Both the position numbers and the translations under genes were made by a program. Below the pieces are notes generated by a model. It worked only from the letters and a program-made list of their open reading frames with translations, searched no databases and was not told the origin of the DNA. Positions 53,596 to 62,605 of a DNA stretch of 64,000 bases are shown here, one piece after another. Source of the stretch: Bacteroidales bacterium (GTDB lineage: Bacteria; Bacteroidota; Bacteroidia; Bacteroidales; M50B96); NCBI GenBank assembly GCA_021740905.1, contig JAIOYV010000005.1:62001-126000 (forward strand), given 5' to 3'. The stretch's first letter is position 1. Each line of letters opens with the position of its first letter.

Positions 53596-55647
53596 TTATT
53601 TAATCTGTTTGTATTTAGGGTCCCATTCGGCGGCCTTTGCAAAGTATTCTTTTGCCTTTGCTTCGTCGCCCATGTTCCTGTAATTTACCCCAATGTTCAC
53701 ATACGTTTGTGCATCGCTGGGGTCGATGGCCAGTGCTTTTTTCGACATCTCGATCGACTTTTCAAAATTTTTGGTAAAGCCATAAGCAACACCGAGATCC
53801 TTATACGCCTCGATACCCTGTGGGTTACTCAGAATGGCTTTCTCCAGGTATTCAACAGCCTTGGGAAGGTTTTGCAGGTCTTTCCCATAAATGCTTCCTA
53901 TGGAATACAATACCTGATAATGCTTGGGGTTGATATCGTACAACTTCTGAAAAAAAGTAAGTTTGGCTTTGGGGTCACCCAGTTCGTTGTAAATGGCATT
54001 GCAAAATTGCATCACCTTGGGGTTGGTCGAATTTAGCTTGAAAGCATGGATTAACTGACTGTCGACCTCCACCATATTTTTACTATGCTTGAAGTGGCAA
54101 ACGGCCAAATCAAGGTGCACATCGAAATATTGTGGGTGGACTTCAACCGCTTTGCTGAAATGCTGAATGGCCAACTTCCAATATTTATCCTGCTCGCCAG
54201 GATCCAGGGCAGCCTCGGCTTTTTCGCGGTACAGTGCTGCAACTGCGGCATTTCCCTTGGCACTTTCGGTCGATGTATAGGCATCGGTTGTAAATAGTGT
54301 GTAATCATCGACCCAGGCAGTGTTCCTCGAAATCGATTTTCCTGAATACAGAAGTAGCACAACGACTAAAATTCCTGTAAGCACATTGGCAAAGGTTTTT
54401 TGGTTTTTTATCAAAAGGGGTAATTTTTCGATCAAAAGCCAGGCTATGATCAAACAAAAACCGATGGATGAAATAAAGATAAAACGCTCGTTCATAAACG
54501 TGCCCACCGGGAAAACAAGGTTGGATACCACCGACAGCGTAGCAATAAAAAAGATGATGCTAAACGAAACCAGGCTTTTTTTCCTGAATGTGATCAGGGC
54601 GTAAATCCCTAATGCCACATAGACAAGCAGTGAACCCCAGGCACGAATATCGCCCCAGCCAATAATTGGGATTTGCTTGGGGTAATAATCATAAGTAAGA
54701 GGGTGTGGGAAGAAGAGCAATTTTATATACAGTCCGAGGGTATAAAATATGGTAGCAAATTTCTCACTTTCACTCGCTCCAAGAAAAGGGTTGTTCATCA
54801 ATTCCTGGGCAACAGGTGCAGTAAAACTGCCAAGTATAGCCTGTCGGATTACCAAAAATATAATAGTGGCGACTAACAGTGGAATGAAGATAATCAGGTT
54901 GTCTTTAAGTTTATGATCGGTGAAAAAGAATATAGCGAGTGGAATTACTGCCAAAAATGTAATTGCATTCTCTTTGGATAAAAGTGCCAGGAAAAATGCA
55001 ACAAAACTGTATAAAAGATATCTCCTTTCTTTACTGAAAACCAGATATTTCTTTTCTTTCACATCAAGGTATTTCAGCGTGTACCAAAGCGCAATGAGCG
55101 ATCCAAGCAAAGTCATTATTTCGTCCCTTCCCTTAATGTTTGCCACAACCTCGGTATGCACCGGGTGCGCCATAAACAAAAGGGTGGCGACAAAGGGAAT
55201 GGAGAAATACCATTTTATAGCGTTGAAACGGGCCAGCAAATAGGTGAGAATTTTAAACAAGATTATCCCCGTTAAGGCATACAGTAAAATATTTAGGAAG
55301 TGGCTGAAGCCGGGTTTCATCCCAAACATCTGGTATTCGATGGCGAAAGTGACCACCGATAAAGGCCGGTATCTTCCTCCCGCTACCAGGTTTTTCTTTT
55401 TCCCGAAGAAACCCACAAAGGTGTCGTTGCTTAAAATATCGCCAATACCGGCAACGCCTTGTTTCGCAAATTCATTTTTCTTGATGACAATCGAATCGTC
55501 GAGGGCATAGTCGTACCACATTGTTTGGCCGTATAGGAGAAAGGCCATGATAAGGATGACGCCATAAGCATAACGGGTCTCTGTTTTCCTTCGTACCTCG
55601 GCGGGGTTCACTTTCATCTTCCCCTTCACTTTTTTGCTTTGCTTCAT
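53596..55647 (-). CDS. TMTC-like membrane protein: GT-C fold plus TPR repeats
   Basis: 683 residues from ATG at 55647; a GTG at 55686 would add 13 residues. About 11-12 membrane segments fill the N-terminal 470 residues. The first periplasmic loop has DYALDDSIVI and GRYRPLSVVTFAIEY, followed by AHPVHTEVVANIKGRDEI, the pattern of TMTC-type and related GT-C O-mannosyltransferases, where the early acidic pair is the catalytic site. Four to five TPR repeats occupy about residues 490-683 (YKDLGVAYGFTKNFEKSIEM, QTYVNIGVNYRNMG). The product may glycosylate exported proteins using a lipid-linked sugar. The GT2 gene follows directly and may make that donor. Function is inferred from architecture. Confidence 0.72.
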   Translation of the reverse strand: MKQSKKVKGKMKVNPAEVRRKTETRYAYGVILIMAFLLYGQTMWYDYALDDSIVIKKNEFAKQGVAGIGDILSNDTFVGFFGKKKNLVAGGRYRPLSVVTFAIEYQMFGMKPGFSHFLNILLYALTGIILFKILTYLLARFNAIKWYFSIPFVATLLFMAHPVHTEVVANIKGRDEIMTLLGSLIALWYTLKYLDVKEKKYLVFSKERRYLLYSFVAFFLALLSKENAITFLAVIPLAIFFFTDHKLKDNLIIFIPLLVATIIFLVIRQAILGSFTAPVAQELMNNPFLGASESEKFATIFYTLGLYIKLLFFPHPLTYDYYPKQIPIIGWGDIRAWGSLLVYVALGIYALITFRKKSLVSFSIIFFIATLSVVSNLVFPVGTFMNERFIFISSIGFCLIIAWLLIEKLPLLIKNQKTFANVLTGILVVVLLLYSGKSISRNTAWVDDYTLFTTDAYTSTESAKGNAAVAALYREKAEAALDPGEQDKYWKLAIQHFSKAVEVHPQYFDVHLDLAVCHFKHSKNMVEVDSQLIHAFKLNSTNPKVMQFCNAIYNELGDPKAKLTFFQKLYDINPKHYQVLYSIGSIYGKDLQNLPKAVEYLEKAILSNPQGIEAYKDLGVAYGFTKNFEKSIEMSKKALAIDPSDAQTYVNIGVNYRNMGDEAKAKEYFAKAAEWDPKYKQIK

Positions 55648-56169
55648 CCTTTCGTATATTTTTATTGAAGTGAACAATAGATGCACTTCAGCATAAAAAA
55701 TAAGCCACAGTTTTACCCTGCATAATTAAAAGCTTCAAAAATAATAAAATCGTTCAGAGCATTTATGTAGGATGTGGAAAAATGTGAAAATAGTCGTTTC
55801 AGGCCTCAGGCCTCAGTCGGTAATCTCCAGTCTGCAGACCAACAACCCAGCAACCAGTCCGTAGTATTCAGTCCACAATATTCTGTCGATAGTTGTAGAG
55901 ACGCGATTTATCGCGTCTTTTGCTGATTCTAAATATACTATTTAGACGCGATAAATTGCGTCTCTACCAACTAAATATCCAATATCGAACATTCAACATC
56001 CAATACTGAATGAGGAAGTACTTTTTCAAAGTTCTTCAATATTTCTCATTCAATATTTTTCATTCAATATTCATTATTGAATGTTCGATGTTCGATATTT
56101 TTATATTTCTGATTATTGAACCAGCCAGCACCCTATTCAGCACCCAGCACCCAGAAACTGCCAACTTAC
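55648..56169. other. 522-base repeat-rich gap without genes
   Basis: Between the TMTC-like gene and the methyltransferase gene lie two gagacgc palindromes (55895-55967) and inverted low-complexity words built from aatatcgaacattcaac (55981-56000 and reversed near 56078-56100). Short reading frames here follow the repeats and do not look like proteins. Confidence 0.6.
55895..55967. repeat. Paired GAGACGCG palindromes forming a larger inverted repeat
   Basis: agacgcgat-tt-atcgcgtct forms a hairpin at 55899-55918, and agacgc/gcgtct a second one at 55944-55963. The outer ten bases gtagagacgc (55895-55904) and gcgtctctac (55958-55967) are exact reverse complements, so both hairpins sit inside one larger stem. 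Same family as 39216-39304. Confidence 0.85.
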
Positions 56170-56907
56170 CTATCGTCCCTCTACATCCAACACCTTTGTA
56201 TTTTTCCGTATCACCAAAAGAACAAGAAAAACCACAATCCCAAAAGCCAAAGCATACATCCAGAAAGGCGTGAGGGTAAATTTTTCAGCATAAAAATAGT
56301 TTTTCAAGAAGTCGATGGCCGAAAAAGAAATGATGGTATTCAGAAAGGCATGAGATTCACGCTTCAATACATTCTTCACTGAAAATGAAAGTCTCGATTT
56401 TTTCCATTGCCCCAGTGCCGGAAAAAAGGCAGGGGTAATCAATGACCACTTTATATAGCTTTCGTTGTATTTTTTGCGGAGGAACATTTCTTCGGCAAAC
56501 ATGATGCGTTCGTAATACAAGGCAAACAAAATCACCAATAGGGCAATTAGCCAGGGGATGCCTGAATACAAGATGATCCCGAACCACATTAGAAAATTAC
56601 CGAGGTACAGAGGGTGGCGCACTACAGAATAAATACCAGTGGTGTTTAGTTCGTCGGCTATTTGGTGCGAGGTGTTTTTACCCGATGTCCCTTTGGGCAC
56701 CGTGCCAATAGTAATAATCCGGACCATAAAACCCAACATGGATACCACAAAACAGCTAATGATCCAATATATATTGGTGTAGGTGAAGATTTCGTCGCGC
56801 TCGAAAAACAGGGCTGCCACAAATATGATAAACATAGCAAGGGGCAGCCACGACCGGTATTTGAACAACCAATTTCCTGTGCGTGTAAAATCTTCTATCA
56901 AAGCCAT
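56170..56907 (-). CDS. Isoprenylcysteine carboxyl methyltransferase (ICMT)-like membrane methyltransferase
   Basis: 245 residues with about six membrane segments. The conserved C-terminal core is present: GIYSVVRHPLYLGNFLMWFG, then FALYYERIMFAEEMFLRKKY and a short YIKWSLITPAFFP. In the ICMT/phospholipid methyltransferase superfamily these segments bind S-adenosylmethionine at the inner membrane. Bacterial members methylate unknown substrates, perhaps lipids or small molecules, since prenylated proteins are absent. It stands alone and diverges from the UPF0316 gene, with 83 bases between the two start codons. Confidence 0.8.
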   Translation of the reverse strand: MALIEDFTRTGNWLFKYRSWLPLAMFIIFVAALFFERDEIFTYTNIYWIISCFVVSMLGFMVRIITIGTVPKGTSGKNTSHQIADELNTTGIYSVVRHPLYLGNFLMWFGIILYSGIPWLIALLVILFALYYERIMFAEEMFLRKKYNESYIKWSLITPAFFPALGQWKKSRLSFSVKNVLKRESHAFLNTIISFSAIDFLKNYFYAEKFTLTPFWMYALAFGIVVFLVLLVIRKNTKVLDVEGR

Positions 56908-56990
56908 AAAAACATGATTTAATTTAGGCTGCCAAAAGTACGATTTTATGTGGAATGGATTAATTTCGCGGCCAATTAAATTTTGTAAAA

Positions 56991-57590
56991 ATGGAATTAT
57001 TAGGATTTATTTCGGCTGATTCGTGGTGGTTTACGTGGGTGATATTACCGCTCTTAATTTTTCTGGCCCGTATTTCGGATCAAACCATTGGCACTTTGCG
57101 GCTTATTTTTGTGTCGAAAGGATTTAAGACACTGGCTCCGGTCTTAGGTTTTTTCGAGTCGATTATTTGGTTGCTGGCTGTAAGCCAGATTATGCAACAC
57201 TTAGATAATGCCATATGCTTTATTACGTATGGAGGTGGTTTTGCTATGGGGAACTACATTGGAATCCTTCTCGAAGAAAAATTGTCGATAGGCAAAGTGA
57301 TCGTGCGTATAATCCCCAAACACGACACCTCCGAACTAACCAAGTTTATGAACGAAAACGGTTTTGGGCACACCCGCCTCTTGGCCGAAGGAAGTACCGG
57401 CCCTGTCAACGTGATCATTTCCATAATCGACCGCAAAGACTTGAAAAACCTGGTAGATATTATCAATCGGTTCAACCCCAATGCTTTTTATTCTGTTGAA
57501 GATGTAAAAGCTGTGAAGGAAGGGGTTTTTAGAGGGGGCACCCGTAAAAGATTTTTTAAGCAGTTGGGTGGGGTGAAGAAGGTGAAGTAA
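56991..57590 (+). CDS. UPF0316 membrane protein (DUF5698-DUF2179)
   Basis: 199 residues. Three membrane segments fill the first 95 residues (DUF5698; ARISDQTIGTLRLIFVSKG is characteristic), followed by a cytosolic DUF2179 domain (about 105-180) with alpha-beta pattern (TKFMNENGFGHTRLLAEGS, VNVIISIIDRKDL). DUF2179-type domains may bind small ligands; no function is established. The last 49 residues (about 57442-57590) are closely matched by a relic at 59073-59225 on the far side of the next gene, so a second copy once existed here. Confidence 0.85.
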   Translation: MELLGFISADSWWFTWVILPLLIFLARISDQTIGTLRLIFVSKGFKTLAPVLGFFESIIWLLAVSQIMQHLDNAICFITYGGGFAMGNYIGILLEEKLSIGKVIVRIIPKHDTSELTKFMNENGFGHTRLLAEGSTGPVNVIISIIDRKDLKNLVDIINRFNPNAFYSVEDVKAVKEGVFRGGTRKRFFKQLGGVKKVK

Positions 57591-57670
57591 GGGATGACGA
57601 AATCATTATTGTTTGCTGGAAATAATTCTCTTGTTATCCAATCAGTGATAATCCAGACTTAATAGAACAC

Positions 57671-58891
57671 CTAAAATATCCTTAATCCAAAAATGATGGA
57701 ATAAGCAGAATAGTCGGAATGCCAAGAAATATGTTCACCTAAAATTTCGCGGTTCGATCCTACTCTTAATTCTATACTATATCTATCGTTATAGCCATAT
57801 CCTAACCCCAAAATAAAATTGGGGCGGGAGCTAATTTCCAGGTCCATGAGATCTTTTCGTTCAGCCGTAATACTTGAATTCAAATTAAAGTCAAGAACGA
57901 AAGCCCCATTTATAAATAGCCTGGATCTTTCGCTTAAAAAGAAATTATGCCTTACTCCAACAGGGACTTCGATTGATTTATAATCTACTTCCACATTGGT
58001 CTTTTTGATAATCGAATATACCTGAGTGTAAGTTATTTCCCGTTCAGCCTTAAAATATTGATAGGTGGGTTCAATAAAAATAATCCATCTATTTTTATTG
58101 TAAGGAAGAATATATTCAAGTTCAACTCCAAACCTGAAATTCTGATTGCTCCCAAAATCAATGTATTTTATGCTGGAAGAAGAATTCTGAATGGATAAAG
58201 AAGAAAAGCCAAACCCCGGTTTTATGCTTACATTGGTTGATTTCCGTTTTGTCGGTTCTGCATAATTTACCAAATCTGATTTTGCGCATTTATTGTATTT
58301 GATGAATATACCTACCAAATCACTTTTCGTGTATCTGATCTTCAGTATTTCATCGATGTCGATATTTTTACATTTCAAATGTTCCCTAAGTTGTTGTTTA
58401 TAAGTGTTGTTCTCTTTAATATAGATTTTATTGTCAAGATAGGTCTTGAATACTAATTGCTCAATTTCAGTACTATCCACATTAAAAAAATACCGATTTA
58501 AATTGCTTTCCGTATACGTGTAAAGATTGGCTTTTCCCTGTATTAATTGCTGGAGAAACAGGGTTTCTTCATTGAATTCGGGATCCCTATTTTCTTTTAA
58601 GGTGCTGATATTTTTGACAGAGCGATCAATTTTTACCAGAGCCCTCTTGTATTTTAAAAGTTCGCCGACACCAAATTCCTTTACCTTTACAATGGAAACA
58701 TCGTGAGGTTCTGAACCTTCTGCCAGTTTATATTCAAACCCCGTAGGATTATCTTTCCAATCCACATTCTTAATGAAACACTCAACCCTTTCGTTGTCAT
58801 TTGTAATGAAATAGCCCTTTTCAAAATTGATTTGGGAATAGCAAATGGTGCTAAGTAGGATTGCTGAAATTAGCAGTAGCTGTTGTTTCAT
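57671..58891 (-). CDS. Outer-membrane barrel protein, function unknown
   Basis: 406 residues with a signal peptide (about 1-19, ending CYSQ). The N-terminal half (YFITNDNERVECFIKNVDW, a small beta domain and a helical stretch) resembles the pre-barrel region of many Bacteroidota proteins. The C-terminal half is a beta-barrel of the outer-membrane protein beta-barrel type (FRFGVELEYILPY, FLSERSRLFINGAFVLDF, PNFILGLGYG) ending YSIIFGLRIF. It is transcribed opposite to its neighbours and sits exactly between the UPF0316 gene and the relic of its second copy. The DNA is more AT-rich than the UPF0316 gene, consistent with insertion, which is inference. Confidence 0.65.
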   Translation of the reverse strand: MKQQLLLISAILLSTICYSQINFEKGYFITNDNERVECFIKNVDWKDNPTGFEYKLAEGSEPHDVSIVKVKEFGVGELLKYKRALVKIDRSVKNISTLKENRDPEFNEETLFLQQLIQGKANLYTYTESNLNRYFFNVDSTEIEQLVFKTYLDNKIYIKENNTYKQQLREHLKCKNIDIDEILKIRYTKSDLVGIFIKYNKCAKSDLVNYAEPTKRKSTNVSIKPGFGFSSLSIQNSSSSIKYIDFGSNQNFRFGVELEYILPYNKNRWIIFIEPTYQYFKAEREITYTQVYSIIKKTNVEVDYKSIEVPVGVRHNFFLSERSRLFINGAFVLDFNLNSSITAERKDLMDLEISSRPNFILGLGYGYNDRYSIELRVGSNREILGEHISWHSDYSAYSIIFGLRIF

Positions 58892-59072
58892 TGCAAACTT
58901 GAATTGAGTAAGAAATTGTTTTTAAGCTTGAAATCAAAAGTTTTTTTAGAACTATTAATTTCAAGTTTCTTCAATTGCAAATGTACCATAATTTTTTGCT
59001 CAAGTGCTTATTTTTTCAAAAGGTGTGGGGAATGAATCACAATTTATTTTATCATCTCTACCATAGACTTGA

Positions 59073-59225
59073 AGATATAAAAAACTGGCAGACATCATCA
59101 ACCGTTTCAACCCCAATGCGTTTTATTCGATCGAAGAGGTGAAAGCCGTGAAGGAAGGGGTTTTTCGGGAAGGCACACGGAAAAACTATTTCCGGCAATT
59201 GGTTGGTGTGAAAAAGGTGAAGTGA
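59073..59225 (+). pseudogene. C-terminal relic of a second UPF0316 gene
   Basis: A frame preceded by a stop encodes 50 residues (ADIINRFNPNAFYS, VKAVKEGVFREGTRKNYF, ending VGVKKVK and a stop). It matches the last 49 residues of the UPF0316 protein at 56991-57590, with the stop in the same place. Many third-codon bases differ while the protein is conserved, so the two copies diverged under selection before this one lost its 5' part. No start codon or upstream portion of the gene is present. Confidence 0.85.
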
Positions 59226-59466
59226 CTTTTAAATGCGAACAGGGTAAAAGGCTCAAAGCTTTAATTGGAGATTTCTAAAATAACATTGTAAACCCCGATT
59301 TACTTTTTGCAAATTTTTCATAGTCAATCGAATCCATTATTCGTTGAGCCAGGTATTGCTTTCTTAATAGTTTAAGCTTATCCCACATAATTTGGCTTTT
59401 TACAAAGGTATAGAAAAATCAAGTGTGAACAGAAGTTATAACTATTTTTGTTTCTTTACAACTTAC
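59226..59466. other. Gap upstream of the propeller kinase; nothing recognised
   Basis: Together with 58892-59072 this leaves about 420 non-coding bases around the UPF0316 relic. The frame of the kinase runs back to a TTG at 59392, but that extension has no signal-peptide features and I treat it as non-coding. No palindrome or repeat was seen. Confidence 0.4.
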
Positions 59467-62400
59467 ATGAGAATTGTATTTTACATACTTATGCTATTTG
59501 TTGCATTCTTTGCAACTGCCCCACTTTGCTCACAAACCGGCATTTCCAATATTAGATTTGAAAACTTAGATGTTTCGTATGGCCTGTCGAATAATACAGT
59601 AAATGAAATTCTCCAGGATAAATATGGCTTTATCTGGCTGGCTACCGATGATGGATTAAACAGGTATGATGGCTATGATATTGAAGTTTTCAGATACAAC
59701 CCAAACGACAGTTTATCGATAGGTGGAAATTATTTTAATGCCAGGCGCATAGTCAAATGTAAGAATGGGGATATTCTTGCCCATCCTAATAATAGTTTGG
59801 ACAGTTATTATTTTTACGATTTCATCAGTGGTTTTATTCCTTGGCATAAATATTTGAATTTTAGTATTTTTGATAAAATTGAGTATAGAGATTCTCTCAA
59901 TTCAAATTTATTACTCGATTTTTACTTCGATAAGCCAAACGACCTTTTGTACATAGTAGATCAAAATGGATTTTATGACCATCCCTTTTTTCTTAGAGAT
60001 TTGAACAAAAATTTTATCCTGACAGGTAATTCACTATTGACCTTGCTTTATAATGATTTATTTATCATTAATTTGGATACTAAATTGGTAGAGAAACAGA
60101 AATCTTTTCCTGAAGATGTTTCATTTTTCTATAACATTGACACAACTAGTTTTTGGATAAGAGGCACTACTGATTTGTTTCAATACAACCTTGAATCAGG
60201 AGAGACACGAGTTGTTGTCGATAACCTATCTTCTTACTGTCTACCCTATCAAGATAGCCATAATAGGCTATGGGTGGTCACACAAGAAGAAGATGCTCCA
60301 ACAAATATCGTCATTATCAATCCAAAAGGTTTCGCAAAGACAATTGACCTATCGGGATATGGTTCGGGAAACGATTTTCGGATAAATGCTCTTTCCCCAA
60401 TCGATGGTGAATTATGGGCCTCTTCAACGAATAATGGATACCTTGTTTTTAATCAAAACGACAGTATTATTGGGCACATTGTAAGAGATGGGGCAAACCC
60501 CAACAGTTTGCCCGATAATTCTGTACGAAAAATATTCGCGGACAAGGACAAAAACTTATGGGTTCCAACCGAGCAAAATGGTGTGGGGCTATCGGTTCCC
60601 AACCGTTTTACGAATATAACCACCAAAACCAAATCTCCCTATCGCCTTGGTTCCAACGATGTGCATGGGATGTATTTCGATAGTAAAAGCAATACCCTAT
60701 GGGCGGGGAGCCACGGTGATGGAATTTCACAAATCGACCTATCGGGAAACAAATCCAGCCTACACCTGCAAGAGTATGGATTGGACTTACAAGTGGCCAC
60801 AATTTTCGTGGAATCCGACAGTACCCTTTTGATAGGATCGTTTTATAAAGGTATTCACAATGGCATATCCAGGTACAATTATCGTTCGAAACACCTGCAA
60901 ACACTCTATTCCATAAAGGCACAAGGCCTAAACGACCTATATATTCGAACTATTATTCGCGATAGCAAAGGCAATATCTGGTTTTGCTCAATGGGAGCTT
61001 TGATTAAGATGGACTCACAAGGGATTTTTACTGAACATTATCTTAGCGATTCCACAAACGACAACAACTGTAATCTGATTTTTACGATTATTGAATCTGT
61101 CGATGGGACTTATTTCGTAGGCACAGAGGCAGGCATAATTAATTTCAACCAAAGCTATTCTATATTGAAAGAATATGATTGTGAGCGGGGGGTAGAAAAT
61201 AAGCTGACGAACAAAACCATCTTTTGCCTTTACGAAGATGAATCGGGAAACCTATGGGCAGGAACATTTGGGGGCGGGCTTCAAAAAATCGATTTAAAAA
61301 CCGATTCGATAAAATCCTACAACTCATCGCACGGCCTGTGCAACGATGCCATTTATGGGATTATAGAAGATAGCAATGGCTTGCTTTGGCTTTCGACCAA
61401 CAATGGCCTTAGTTGCTTCGACCCTTTAAAAGAAACTTTTAGAAATTTCAGCACCAAAGATGGGCTGGTGTACGATGCTTTTAATTTCGGGGCATATTGT
61501 GCTGACACAAATGGGAACATATACATGGGCACACACGAAGGGCTTACGTGGTTTCACCCCGATTCGGCACTAAAAACAAAACCCGTTGGGCAGATCGTAA
61601 TCAAGAAAATTGAGATACATGGAACGGGACGGACGTATAATTTCCCCGATTCGACCGAAACAATCGAAATCGCTTACCTCACCGAAAATCTTTTGTCGGT
61701 CGATTATGTGTGCCCCGAGTTTGCAAATACCGATAACATCCATTACTCTTATCGTATTGATGACTTGAGTGATGATTGGATCGACCTTGGGCATCAACTT
61801 CAATTGGTACTCTCGGGGCTTCCTTATGGGATCCATAAAATAAAGTTTAAAGCCACAAAAGTTCCCGACGAATGGAACAGCAGTTTCACAAGCATCACCA
61901 TTTTTATTAAACCACCCTTTTGGGACACTCTATGGTTTAGGCTTGGTGTCGTTGCCATTGTTCTATTTATTTTTCTTGCCATACTCTGGAACCGGGATCG
62001 AAATACCAAACGTGTTAGTGCCCTCCGTACACAACTTGCGCACGATTTACACGATGAAATTGGGTCAAACATAAGTAGTATAAACCTGATTGGACAACGA
62101 ATGATTCGCTACAATGAGAAAGATGAAAAGACCGAAAAACTCCCGGGCGATATTGTTTTATTGAGCAATAGAACCATAGAGTCCATGAGAGACATTATCT
62201 GGTTTATGAAGCCAGAAAACGACAGTACTGAAAAAATCAGGATAAGGCTAATCGACTATATAGCCAGGACTTTAGGTGAATTGGATTACGAACTGAATCT
62301 GGATGCTGAATTTTTTCAAAGGGATGTGGCTCCCGGAATCATTCGAAACGTATTCTTAATTATAAAAGAGTTGGTAAACAATATTGCCAAACATGCGCAG

Positions 62401-62604
62401 GCAAGCCAGGCCAAGGTAATTGTGAAACGATCGGGCAACAAGGTACATATTGTGGTAAGCGACAATGGGAAAGGGCTTGAAAAATTGCATGAAGGGACCG
62501 GTATGAGCAGTCTTCGAAAAAGAACAAAGGAAATAGGTGGGACTCTAAATATTGATACCAAACCAGGGCAAGGCACAACAATATCATTACATACAACTAT
62601 TTAA
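59467..62604 (+). CDS. Sensor histidine kinase with two-component regulator propeller
   Basis: 1045 residues from ATG at 59467, which starts a signal peptide (ending APLCSQ). The periplasmic part is a double beta-propeller of Reg_prop repeats (FIWLATDDGLNRYDGYDIE, LWAGSHGDGIS, NLWAGTFGGGLQKID, LLWLSTNNGLSCF), followed by a Y_Y_Y domain (about 742-813), one membrane segment (about 818-843), a HisKA_3 dimerisation domain with HDLHDEIGSNISS (His862) and a HATPase_c domain (ELVNNIAKHA, SDNGKGLE, GTGMSSLRKR). It resembles the hybrid two-component systems of Bacteroidota but has no receiver or AraC output. The NarL-type regulator one base downstream takes that role. The ligand is unknown; HTCS relatives sense glycans. 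Confidence 0.92.
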   Translation: MRIVFYILMLFVAFFATAPLCSQTGISNIRFENLDVSYGLSNNTVNEILQDKYGFIWLATDDGLNRYDGYDIEVFRYNPNDSLSIGGNYFNARRIVKCKNGDILAHPNNSLDSYYFYDFISGFIPWHKYLNFSIFDKIEYRDSLNSNLLLDFYFDKPNDLLYIVDQNGFYDHPFFLRDLNKNFILTGNSLLTLLYNDLFIINLDTKLVEKQKSFPEDVSFFYNIDTTSFWIRGTTDLFQYNLESGETRVVVDNLSSYCLPYQDSHNRLWVVTQEEDAPTNIVIINPKGFAKTIDLSGYGSGNDFRINALSPIDGELWASSTNNGYLVFNQNDSIIGHIVRDGANPNSLPDNSVRKIFADKDKNLWVPTEQNGVGLSVPNRFTNITTKTKSPYRLGSNDVHGMYFDSKSNTLWAGSHGDGISQIDLSGNKSSLHLQEYGLDLQVATIFVESDSTLLIGSFYKGIHNGISRYNYRSKHLQTLYSIKAQGLNDLYIRTIIRDSKGNIWFCSMGALIKMDSQGIFTEHYLSDSTNDNNCNLIFTIIESVDGTYFVGTEAGIINFNQSYSILKEYDCERGVENKLTNKTIFCLYEDESGNLWAGTFGGGLQKIDLKTDSIKSYNSSHGLCNDAIYGIIEDSNGLLWLSTNNGLSCFDPLKETFRNFSTKDGLVYDAFNFGAYCADTNGNIYMGTHEGLTWFHPDSALKTKPVGQIVIKKIEIHGTGRTYNFPDSTETIEIAYLTENLLSVDYVCPEFANTDNIHYSYRIDDLSDDWIDLGHQLQLVLSGLPYGIHKIKFKATKVPDEWNSSFTSITIFIKPPFWDTLWFRLGVVAIVLFIFLAILWNRDRNTKRVSALRTQLAHDLHDEIGSNISSINLIGQRMIRYNEKDEKTEKLPGDIVLLSNRTIESMRDIIWFMKPENDSTEKIRIRLIDYIARTLGELDYELNLDAEFFQRDVAPGIIRNVFLIIKELVNNIAKHAQASQAKVIVKRSGNKVHIVVSDNGKGLEKLHEGTGMSSLRKRTKEIGGTLNIDTKPGQGTTISLHTTI

Positions 62605-62605
62605 C

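Noticed and set aside
59392-59466. An upstream TTG start for the propeller kinase
   Set aside because: The extension would put 25 polar and aromatic residues before an otherwise normal signal peptide; ATG at 59467 fits better.
62552-62605. An upstream start for the response regulator overlapping the kinase
   Set aside because: The receiver domain begins at the ATG at 62606, one base after the kinase stop, which is the usual coupled arrangement.
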